Assembly: GCA_001566295.1 (NCBI GenBank)
Contig: KQ964245.1
Coordinates: 2,671,524 to 2,735,523, forward strand
Reading direction: 5' to 3'
DNA: 64,000 bases
From: Microdochium bolleyi
Lineage: Eukaryota; Ascomycota; Sordariomycetes; Xylariales; Microdochiaceae
Under the pieces are notes generated by a model that ran no database searches, was not told where the DNA came from, and saw nothing but the letters and a program-made list of their open reading frames with translations. A program made the position numbers and the translations under genes. Below are positions 55,120 to 64,000 of this stretch, piece by piece (the first letter of the stretch is position 1; the number at the start of each line of letters is the position of its first letter).

Positions 55120-57346
55120 TGGTTCATCTTCTGAGCATCGGATCACGTCTAGGCGCTTCCACCATACTCCTACAGTAGAGCGTGTCGTCAAGGAGCGGCA
55201 GGCGTTGGAAACATCTAGCCGAACATGGAGAGCATGGACGACTGCAGACCAATGCGTTGCCTCCGAGCGGCCGAAATTTATCATGAGGGCAAGCCAACAA
55301 CCAGACTTCTGCAGAGGATGGGCTGGCTCGGAACTTGCACCGTCTCGCCGTGGATCGAGGCTTGTCTCATTTTCTTTGCCTTTCTGACACCTTCCGGCAA
55401 GCAACGCTGGCCATGGGTTTTGTACATTGTCCTTGCCGCCGTTTCTCTGGAGAGCATTCGGACTGGCGCTGTCAAGCAGCACAGCGGATTTGGGGTTATG
55501 AGAAAGTCTACGATGCCCATGGCGATGTTGTGTTTCTATTTGACCGAGATCACCGCAGATACCGGCCTTGAAACACGACAGTCGGGTGCAAACACTGATC
55601 TAACCACGTGCTGAGCAGATCACGCCCAGGGTCTACTCGGAAACATTCGATATGTGATAGTGATGACCTCGAGTCGGCAACCGGCAACGGCCGTAGGCTG
55701 CCTCTCGGTTTCACGTCACCTCTTGGCGATCTGGCATCAGGCTAGAAACAAGGACAGTAGAGCCCTCAAAAACCGAACGTGGCCCCGTATTGTCCCGGGA
55801 AAAGGCATTCTGTGCATTCAATTGTGCCCGAAAGAAGCACGACTCGAGCAGTCTGATGTCCCCTGTGCGGCTCCGTGATTTGTGTTGCAGGGGCCATTGC
55901 ACTCAGGGGAGCTGCGGCCGGGGTTGAAACCGGAGCAGTTTTGCAGGCGTCGCACACACCCGTCCTGAAGCAGCACTGCGGCCAGGGGCACTTTTGGGGG
56001 GCCAAGCCACTGACCATTTCGCTGGCCCGGCGCCCCTCAGCGCTTCCCACTTTCCCATTGTAGCCAACTAGAGCTAGACCAGGAGTGCAGAACGTTTCCA
56101 CGCTTCTCTCTGAACCGTCCCATCTTCGTCTACCTACTCCAGAGCGGACAGCACGGCAGCCCTCCGATCTGTGCACAGCCGCTGTTCCAGCGCTCCTGGC
56201 CACGCGCCCTGCCAGGCTCTCGGATCGGCGTCTGTCCTGGTCGAGAGATCGGCCACTTCCATGGAACGAGGCTGGGAATGCCTGAACAGCAAGGCGGCTC
56301 TTCTTGTATGAGCCAAGCGCTCAGCCAGTCGGCATTGCATCGTCCGGAATCCATGACGACCCCGTGGCTGGGTCCTCAGCTCGCTCCGGCCGACGGACGG
56401 CTACCGAGGCGGTTGGCTGCTCGTCCGCTCTCAGTGATCGTCACTCGCCGGTCTTGTCACCTCCTCTGATGAGAGGAGATGCTAGGGTGACAATTCTCAG
56501 TGTTCGTGATAATCAGACCTGACTGTTCTATCATCTTGCCGATTTCACAGTACGACCCAAGTTGACCGAGCTCCGAAGCCATTCGGCAGTGCTGGGAGCG
56601 CTCGAATCAGTGCAACGGCCGAAACTGGACAGCCTTCGCGGTGCAATTTTCCAAACCCCAGGCTTAAACAAGAGCAGCTATCGACGGGCATATGGCCCCT
56701 CGTTGTAGTTATCGTGGGCCGCCAAGCCAGGGTGGCCGCAAAGTTCCAGGGACGGGAGATGAACGGCGTCGTCGTCAGGGTGCGGCGCCAGGTCCTGCCC
56801 AGCCTCTGCCTGGCACACCCGGCAACGGAGCACCTCCTGCTGCTGCGACGATGAGACGGCTCTGGCTGCGTTTCCAAACATGCGGCCAGTCTTCAGCACC
56901 CAGAACGTGTTTCAGCACCGCCCTCGCCGGTGCTGGGCGGCGCCCCTTGCCGGAAGCCCCTTCGGCCGTCCCCAGCCCGACCGGGGCCCTGGCCGGCACT
57001 GCAGGGGTCCTCCAGCAGCCTTACGCCTGATGATGCTCCTGGTTCACGGCTACGAGCGCAGCTATATGACGGCCGGCTGCTGCCCACCTCATGGTAAAAA
57101 TGTTTCTACTTCTCTTCTCTCTTCAGTCCTCATACTCCTGTCCACGTCCATTTCCTCTTTCGGTTCTTTCTTTACCGTCTTTAATCTTCGTCAGGCTAGT
57201 CCTACCAGAGCGCAAGTCGCCTTTACAGCATCCTCAACAAGACACATTCTTTCTTGTCGACTTTTATCCTTCGCCTTTCCACCCGCTCTCTTAGAAAACG
57301 ATACAAAAACGAAGTCAAAAGACATCGCAAGCGCAGGCCGATCACG
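55120..57346. other. Intergenic region between CENP-X and cupredoxin genes
   Basis: About 2.2 kb. A 129-codon plus frame at 55225..55614 is hydrophobic in its middle but not supported by splice or family evidence. From about 57090 the sequence is CT-rich, the leader of the next gene. No RNA gene recognised. Confidence 0.45.
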
Positions 57347-58176
57347 ATGCAGTTCACCACTCTCCTCGCCGCTGCCTTCGCCAGCACCGCCCTTGCCCAG
57401 CGGGCCATGGTCCACGTCGTCTCCGTTGCTGGTACCAACAACGAGATCATCTTCTCGCCTGACAATGTCAAGGCCGCCGCTGGCGACATGATCCAGTTCC
57501 AGTTCCGTGCTGGCAACCACAGCGTCGTCCAGTCCAACTTTGACAACCCGTGCACTCCCATCAACCAGCACAACTCTTCCATCCAGGGCCTCTTCTCCGG
57601 TTACCAGGACGTCGCGGCCAGCCAGGCCGATGGCATGATCCCGACATGGACCATTGAGGTCAAGAACACCTCGCCCATGTGGCTGTACTGCTCCAAGGCC
57701 AGGCATTGCCAGGGCGGAATGGCCATGGTCATCAACCAGAGGTAAGCCCGGTCCCATACTTCGGGCCTTCCCAGTTTCCCAAGCTTCATCTTGCTAACTT
57801 CTCTATCAGCACTGCCAACTCTACCCGCACCCTGGCGGCCTACAAGCAGCTCGCTCAGCGTGCTCCTGCCAACTACGGCCCTGGCGAGACCCCCACCACT
57901 GGCGGCGGTAACAGCACCACACCTGGCGGTGGCTCTGGTTCTGGCAGCGGCTCCGGCTCTGGTAGCGGCTCTGGTTCCGGCTCTGGCAGCGGCTCTGGTT
58001 CCGGCTCTGGCTCTGGCTCCGGCTCCGGCTCCGGCACTGGCTCTGGTTCTGGCTCTGCTCCCTCTGGCACTCCTTCCAACAGCCCGGTCATCACCCCCGC
58101 CGCCGGCAACATGGTCTCCGTCTCCGCATCGATGGGTCTCATGTCCCTCGTTGCTGCTGCTGTCCTCCTGCTATAG
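57347..58176 (+). CDS. GPI-anchored extracellular cupredoxin with Ser-Gly repeat
   Basis: Two exons, 57347..57741 and 57810..58176, with a 68-nt intron (GTAAGC...ATCAG), give 253 residues. A signal peptide ([18 protein letters not shown]) is followed by a plastocyanin-like fold with likely type 1 copper ligands His58 (GNHSVV), Cys115, His120 and Met125 ([12 protein letters not shown]). Then come a Thr/Ser/Asn-rich linker and an uninterrupted Ser-Gly repeat, and a C-terminal hydrophobic tail ([18 protein letters not shown]) suited to GPI attachment. The family is the fungal 'extracellular serine-rich' cupredoxins, which are cell-wall proteins. The intron sits right after the copper domain. Confidence 0.93.
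57934..58062 (+). repeat. Ser-Gly coding minisatellite
   Basis: Tandem 6-nt GGCTCT/GGTTCC-type units in the cupredoxin gene coding for about 20 Ser-Gly dipeptides, with one Thr-Gly near the end. Codon third positions vary between units, so it is selected or old at protein level and not a recent DNA expansion. Confidence 0.88.
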
Positions 58177-59051
58177 AACAATGTCCTCGTTCTGTGGTAC
58201 TAAAAGAGGGATGGTTTCACTTTTCAAAGGAGTTCATTCGGTGGCAACCGGTTCTTTACACACATAATGGGTTTGGAGGTTCAGCCAACTGGCCACCCGT
58301 CCCCGAGGTTCAGGTTTAATCTCGGGGTGGAGGCTGGGAGATACATGACTTGCATCGGCATACGTACAAGTTAATTCATACTTGCGCTCTGTCGCCCCCT
58401 TTTTTCTTCCGTTTTTTTACTTCGTTTTTCTACATATCTTCGTTTTTGGGAGCTAATTTATACCCGGTCGTGGACACTGAAAACAAAACTTCGGTCTTGC
58501 AAAATGTGATTGTGAGTGACATGTCGCCTGGTACTTTATATCTGCTGCAGATATGCACTACCTCTGCCGACCGTGTCTTTTTAGATACGATGGTCTTTCC
58601 TGATCTGGGCATTGTGGCTTGGTGTGCTGAAGCATGGTCTGACAAGGAAGATATGGCCAGACTCTATGCTCCTCGCTCTGATGTGAGTAGAGGCTTGACA
58701 ATTAATTAGTTGTTTCTTCCTGAGGGGTGACCGAGAATAGCATAGAGGGTGTAGCGTGAGCGCCGACCAGTTGTGTCGACTATGACATTGGAAATATGAT
58801 TCGGCCTTTCTCGGATGCGCATGTCCATCATGTTGGCCCACTTCGTCTCATCACGATTACTTTAACCTGGTGTTCAACCTTGCGGTTGGAGAAACTCCAG
58901 ACTCAGTACTACGTGAAAGATGTTGTATTTTTTGAGCTTGCATATGCCATGACGTCGTCTCAGCGCTGTGCTCCATGCGAAGCAGTTTCCAAGTTATCTG
59001 TGTCTCGCTTCTTGTCCCTCGCCGCCTCACCGTTCCATTCCGTCTCCGTGC
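58177..59051. other. Convergent intergenic region
   Basis: About 875 bp between the cupredoxin and MAPR genes. AT-richer than the flanks near 58380-58460. No gene seen. Confidence 0.5.
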
Positions 59052-59977
59052 TCATGCTGGTATCGTCCGCTTGCGGCGGTTCTTGGCGGCCGCCTCGCAC
59101 AGCGGCTTGACGGGCTCCTTGTCGAGCCAGTTCTTGGCGCGCTTGACGTACCCGACCTTCTGGTACTTGGGGCTGTTCTCGAAGAAGCTGACCCAGTGGC
59201 TGAGCCCGTCGTGCACGCGCTTCCTGGCATCGGCCAACTCGGTCTCCTTGAGCGCGGCGAGCTCCGAGGGGCTCCAGTGCCTGTCGACCTCTGGGTCATC
59301 GAGTGGCAAGAACATTTCCTCGACGCCGCGCATGTCGGCTGTCTGGTCGGTCGCGAAGCAGCCCGTGACGAAGGACCGCGCGGCATCGGTGCCGGCGAAG
59401 TACTGGTATGATCCGCCGGGGCCGTAGGTGCGCCGGTTCGAGCTGACGTCGAAAATTGTGCCGTTGATGGCGATGTAGACGGGCTTGGTCTCGTCAGCGC
59501 CGGTGTACTGGGCGAGCTCCTCGAGGGTGAGGTAAGTCGGTCCGGCCTAGTAAATCCGAAGAGAGTTGAGTTAGTTCTCGGGGAGCGTAGTGTACTGCTT
59601 GAGGAAGAGAAATGCCGACGGAGACATACCCATTTCGCAGTCCAGTATTGCTTCTGTATATACTTTGGCGGGTCCTTCATGCCCCAAAAGAACGTCTCGC
59701 CTCCGGAGACGAGGTAGCTCAGGCCACAGGACGCGACAAAGAGGAACGAGATGACACGCAGCACGTCGACCCACACGGTGTAGGAGTCCTCGTCATCTTC
59801 GGCTTGGGCAGCCGTCTTCTTCTTCTTCTTCTGGGGTTCGGTCGTGCTGTTGGTTTTGGTCTGGGTGAGCGTCTCCTGTGTCTCAGCCTCGTCCTCCGAG
59901 GTGGACAGCTCCTCGACTACCGCGCGACGTGGCGGGAGGTCAGCTGGGTTAACCCTCCGCTGCCGGACGGAATCCAT
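59052..59977 (-). CDS. Cytochrome b5-like heme/steroid-binding protein (MAPR/Dap1 type)
   Basis: Two exons, 59630..59977 and 59052..59546, with an 83-nt intron (GTATGT...ACTAG, phase 0), give 280 residues. A disordered head with poly-Lys (residues 50-54) precedes one transmembrane helix (about 69-91, WVDVLRVISFLFVASCGLSYLVS). The cytochrome b5-like domain follows: YLTLEELAQYTGADETKPVYIAINGTIFDVSSNRRTYGPGGSYQYFAGTDAARSFVTGCF, with the Tyr-rich heme-binding pattern of MAPR proteins (no His-His pair). MAPR proteins bind heme in ER membranes and support cytochrome P450 and sterol synthesis. It lies divergent from RPS5. Confidence 0.92.
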
Positions 59978-61583
59978 GACTGGGGTGATCCTGGTGGGCG
60001 ATCGTGGAAGTTCTGCAGCACTTCGAGGCCAGTGGTGAGTGGTGGCAGACCGGGTAGGTGAAACGGTAACAGATCAGTTTCGGCAGCCGGGCTGGTGCCG
60101 ATTGACAGCTTTGGGATGCTCTGAAGCTTGGTGTGAAGCCTCAAGAAGCTACCAAGGGCAACAGAGTCTGATGTTGTCAGGTTGAGAACATCTGTCTACT
60201 GCAGCAGCCAATGATGCGTCACCTACCCCAGACTAGGCCCGGGCCCGCGGGATCTCTGGGTCCGCGCGCCAATCAGACACAACGCAATGTCAACTAAGTC
60301 TGCAAGCTTGCAGCACATTTGATGCTCAGTCGTTATTGACACGATCGCCTGTAATGCGGACCATGTACCTGTGAATCGATTACCTAGCCGTGTTTTTGCT
60401 TACGGCAGATTAATTGCTTTTGTATGTTGGCAGGAAATCCAACCAGACCTGCCCTGCAAGCTTCCGTTGTCTGGATTTCGATGGCCCGCCTCTGGATCAA
60501 CTGTCTGCAGACTCCATGATTGCAAACGTGCAGGTATCAAGATTTGTGTGACTTAAACTAAGGGTTCTGGAACGGCAGGTGCCGTGGAGGCTACCCTCTG
60601 TTGACCAGCACCCCAGTTGTACACATACAGGCTTGTGAAGGGCCCAAGGCCAGCTCAGCAGGGCATTTGTCTTCTGCTATCTGTGTTGAAATCATGTCTG
60701 TGACAATAGAACGGGCGGTCTGGTACACACATGTTTCAACAACATGCTGCGTACGAGAAAGTGCTAGAGTTGGCTCCCAGCATCGAAGATGCATACACTC
60801 GCACCCCAAGAAGTACCACCATGTGCACACGCATGACATGTATCCTCGGTAGCAGGAAGTGCAGTAGTCGGAAATCCCAAGGGCATTATAAAGTTCTAAA
60901 TATGCATCCAGGCCCCCCAAAAAATTCACCTTTAGAGGACGTCTTTTCGGCGTGGAATGGTTGCGTAATGTTGAAGACTTGTACCTGGTCAGCAGAACAT
61001 GGTGGGGATGTACTTCCTGGATTCCCTTGCGAAGGCAGGTAACAGTGAATCGAGGTTTCCTTTAAGATCTCTACGTGGCAGCGACTTTGGCTACATGTGG
61101 TATGATGCTTGACATCACAATGTATTTCCGAAGGAAGAATAAGAAAAGGAAGAAAAAAAAAATTAGATTGCGAGCTATGAGCCTGCCAGCCATCCGCGGT
61201 CCTGTAGACAGGATGGGTGAGGCCTTGCACTCAAAGAACTTGCGTGGACCTCGGGAATTGTTCGTTCATTGTCAGCAGGCCCGTGTGGTGGCACTTTGGG
61301 GTCGCAGAGGTCAACCTTGTGGATCAGCACAGTCGCGCATGGGTAGTGCGAGCACAGTGCGCTTTATCGATAACAGACCCGGGAAGCGAGACCCTCTTCT
61401 GCCACACAAACTGATTGAATTTTGCTCTTGCCTGCCGAAGATCCTGCGTGAGCCAAAAATTCCCACCCAACCAAACACTCAGTGGACGGCCTCGCGATAT
61501 CCCCTCCCAAGACTCGAGCTGCAACCGCATTCGGCCTCACCACACGACAACTAACCCCAGGTCACCATCACCAATTGCCCAGC
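59978..61583. other. Divergent MAPR/RPS5 upstream region
   Basis: About 1.6 kb. No TATA-like or other gene feature was identified. A 112-codon Cys-rich minus frame at 60591..60929 lacks a signal peptide and is not called. The last 150 bp is the RPS5 leader. Confidence 0.45.
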
Positions 61584-62666
61584 ATGTCTGACGGCGGCGT
61601 CGAGGTCGAGACTTCCCAGTACCAGGTCCTCCCCAAGGACGTGGTCTCCGAGATTGGCAGCATCAAGCTGTTCAACCGCTGTACGTTGCGCCCACGCCAT
61701 CACGAATCCCGATTTCAGAACTTTTTTCCATTCTCGCGCACAACATCAGCACCTATTCGTCCCCGATGAGCAAAGACTAAAACATCAAACAGGGAGCTAC
61801 GAGGATGTCGAGATCCGTGATATTTCCCTGACGTAAGTCAACCTCGAGATATTTTCAAGCCGCCCGTACGAGACTGTCGCCCGCCGCCCATCAACGCCAT
61901 ATCATGCAGCGAAGGAGGAGCACGTTCGGGACGAATATAACGAATTATTGAGGTGGATGGGACGGTTCAGATCACAAATATCGACTCGGCACGGCGCGAC
62001 AAATTCGACACGGGCGCAGGATTAGATTTTATTGAAGGTGTGGAACATCAAAGCTAACGGGGACTGTCATGTACAGCGACTACATCCAGATCCGCTCGCC
62101 GGTCTACGTTCCTCACTCTGCTGGTCGCTATGCCGCCAAGCGCTTCCGCAAGGCCAACTGCCCCATCATTGAGCGTCTCACCAACTCGCTCATGATGCAC
62201 GGCCGCAACAACGGCAAGAAGCTCATGGCTGTCCGCATCGTTGCCCACGCTTTCGAGATCGTAAGGACGCCCACTCCGACACCGCTCCAGGTTACCAAGA
62301 CAACAGGCTGCGCATGCTTGAGCACAACACTAACAATCGTTATCACAGATTCACCTGATGACCGACCAGAACCCCATCCAGATTGCCGTTGACGCCATCG
62401 TCAACTGCGGTCCCCGCGAAGACAGCACCCGTATCGGTTCCGCCGGTACCGTCCGCAGACAGGCTGTCGATGTCTCGCCCCTGCGCAGAGTCAACCAGGC
62501 CATCTCTCTCCTCACCACCGGTGCTCGCGAGGCCTCTTTCCGCAACGTCAAGTCCATCGCCGAGTGCCTCGCTGAGGAGCTGATCAACGCCGCCAAGGGC
62601 AGCAGCAACTCTTACGCCATCAAGAAGAAGGACGAGCTGGAGCGTGTCGCCAAGAGCAACCGATAG
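61584..62666 (+). CDS. RPS5: 40S ribosomal protein S5 (uS7)
   Basis: Four exons, 61584..61680, 61793..61832, 62077..62260 and 62349..62666, give 212 residues. Joined protein reads [159 protein letters not shown], the full uS7. The protein organises the 18S rRNA 3' major domain near the mRNA exit. Exon 2 is 40 nt. Codon use is biased, as for other ribosomal proteins. Introns carry GTACGT, GTAAGT and GTAAGG donors. I looked for snoRNA boxes in the 244-nt second intron and saw none. Confidence 0.96.
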
Positions 62667-63183
62667 ACGGTTTAAATCACCTCTTGACAAACAAAAACAC
62701 ACTCATCAACCTTGTGCTTGGGTATCCATCTGTTCAGGTGTATGCACGACAGAAGGCAAAAAGGTTCATTCCAAAACAAAATCACAACACGAACTCTGGG
62801 GTTTCTTCGGCGCGGACGATCTGGGCATTTCACTACTACTACTGCATTTGCGCGTTTACGGCTCAGGCGGGATGTGGTTTCATGGCATACTAGTCACGTA
62901 GAGCTGCTCAATTAAACAGGCTCTGCTCGAGGAATGGGCAAAAAGAATTGAGAAATGAAATCATACAAAAAATGTTCTAAAATCAGATGACCTGTGCTCT
63001 TGTGACCTTGAGTGTTTTGTCGTTTGATGTAGCATACGGTTGAACTCGATTGTCATTTCACATGTGCTGTCGAGTCCTCCAAGTCTTCCTGTCCGCCTGG
63101 TCTAAACGGGTATCATGGGCCATAAGGTCCTCAGGATACAGTTCTCTTTGTCCCACCCTTCCTCGGCAGTGACGTATTCTGCC
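62667..63183. other. Convergent intergenic region
   Basis: About 517 bp between RPS5 and the acetyltransferase stops. AT-rich 3' UTR-like sequence. No gene seen. Confidence 0.5.
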
Positions 63184-64000
63184 TCATATAGTAATTGTGG
63201 TCGCCTTCTTGACATCCACCCGGATGAACATGCCTACATGTGGGATGCCTTCCTCAGTCCACTTGCCCATCTTCTCGTCCACCTCGAAGCCCCATCTCTT
63301 GTAGACCTTGACGACCTGCTCCTGGGCATGACAACAAACCAAGCCCTTCCACTCGGGGATCTCGTCCGTGCCAGTAATCCCTGCTTTGTCCATGCCGAGC
63401 TCCGTCACGCTGGGGTTGAAGAATGTCGGGTTCTGCTCGAGCCACGTCCGCGCTGCCCGCCATAGCTGAGCCGAGACGTTGTGGCCCCGGAACTCAGATA
63501 CTACCGCCATGCGACCGATCTTCACATAAGGTTCCTTGCCATCGTGAAAGGTAGTTTCGCGATCTTCGCTAAATTGCAATGCGGCCTGCTGTTCCTCAAA
63601 TCCGTCTTTGGTCTTTGCGTCCTCACCGCCGACGCCACCACCTTCAGCATCCTGCAGGACGTTGTCGACATAGACAGCTCCCGGTGGCGGGTGCGGCAGG
63701 TGCGGGAAGGGCACGACGCGCATGGTTCCGATCGGCACGCTGACGGTCTCGGACTGCCGTGTACTTGTCACCTCGCCTGTGCTCGGGTCCCGCTGCTCCG
63801 GCTGCGTCGTCTTGTTGACCGAGGCGTACATGACCCAGTGACAGGAGCGCGAGTCGTCGCTGTCGTGCTCGTACATGAGCGGGACCCCTTGCTCCTTGAC
63901 GAAGACCGCCTCGCGCACCTCCATGGCGTCGCAGAAGACCTTGGGGATGTGCGACCCGGCTGGCTGCTCATCGTGCGGCTTGGACCGGTCGTAGTCGTCC
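63184..64000 (-). CDS. GNAT-family N-acetyltransferase (5' end beyond window)
   Basis: The reading frame is open from the right edge to the stop at 63184, about 272 residues visible; the in-frame Met at 63924 is preceded by DDYDRSKPHDEQPAGSHIPKVFCDA, so the real start lies outside the window. EVREAVFVKEQGVPLMYEHDSDD is the opening of the GNAT fold in the ElaA/Gna1-like group. VKIGRMAVVSEFRGHNVSAQLWRAARTWL holds the acetyl-CoA loop (R-G-H-N in place of R-G-x-G-[IL]). A disordered insert of about 70 residues follows the first strand pair. The substrate (protein or small molecule) cannot be told from this. Confidence 0.83.
   Translation of the reverse strand, partial: DDYDRSKPHDEQPAGSHIPKVFCDAMEVREAVFVKEQGVPLMYEHDSDDSRSCHWVMYASVNKTTQPEQRDPSTGEVTSTRQSETVSVPIGTMRVVPFPHLPHPPPGAVYVDNVLQDAEGGGVGGEDAKTKDGFEEQQAALQFSEDRETTFHDGKEPYVKIGRMAVVSEFRGHNVSAQLWRAARTWLEQNPTFFNPSVTELGMDKAGITGTDEIPEWKGLVCCHAQEQVVKVYKRWGFEVDEKMGKWTEEGIPHVGMFIRVDVKKATTITI

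Noticed and set aside
55225..55614. 129-codon frame with a hydrophobic middle, after CENP-X
   Set aside because: No conserved motif and no intron support; likely 3' UTR or chance.
60591..60929. 112-codon Cys-rich minus-strand frame, considered as a small secreted protein
   Set aside because: No signal peptide at its start and Cys are not regularly spaced.

Overview
The window is nuclear DNA of a filamentous ascomycete (Pezizomycotina), most likely a Sordariomycete. The evidence is short introns (mostly 50-250 nt) with GTAAGT/GTATGT/GTGAGT donors and CTAAC/CTGAC-like branch sites, CT-rich leaders, moderately high GC, and proteins that read as typical fungal forms: Rrn6, Spc25, Mob1, Ate1, a Zn2Cys6 factor and a GPI-anchored cupredoxin. 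I rebuilt thirty protein genes by joining exons in frame. No tRNA, rRNA, transposon, CRISPR array or biosynthetic cluster could be supported.

Layout. 0-8.5 kb: exosome subunit RRP42 (-), epoxide-hydrolase-like enzyme (+), arginyltransferase ATE1 (-), a 2.5 kb gap, then a Nudix hydrolase (+). 9-18 kb: single-pass membrane protein of unknown function (-), Zn2Cys6 regulator (+), LSM1 (+), NAD-dependent epimerase (-). 19-29 kb: MOB1 (+), mitochondrial carrier (-), small LYR-like protein (-), CHY/RING E3 ligase (+), MZT1 (-) and SPC25 (-). 29-38 kb: Pol I factor RRN6 (+), PITH-domain protein (+), CCDC25/Jlp2 homologue (-), mitochondrial uL3 (+), COA1 (-). 38-47 kb: type II membrane protein (+), SET-domain protein (-), 1000-residue proline-rich orphan (+). 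48-64 kb: divergent RPL26/RPS25 pair, ADP/ATP carrier, CENP-X/MHF2, cupredoxin, cytochrome-b5-like MAPR protein, RPS5, and a GNAT acetyltransferase that runs off the right edge.

The genes are housekeeping genes in mixed orientation, not an operon or a dedicated cluster. Loose themes recur. Mitosis: MOB1, MZT1, SPC25, CENP-X. RNA and translation: RRP42, LSM1, RRN6, RPL26, RPS25, RPS5. Mitochondria: uL3m, COA1, ADP/ATP carrier, SLC25 carrier, LYR-like protein. I saw no new multi-gene system.

The most unusual signal is in gene structure. The conserved reading frame of the CCDC25 homologue is restored only if a single-nucleotide exon at 34704 is included between two good introns. LSM1 also has a GC-AG intron, RPS25 a 17-nt exon, and the LYR-like gene a C-terminal exon hidden behind a stop codon that overlaps the splice donor.
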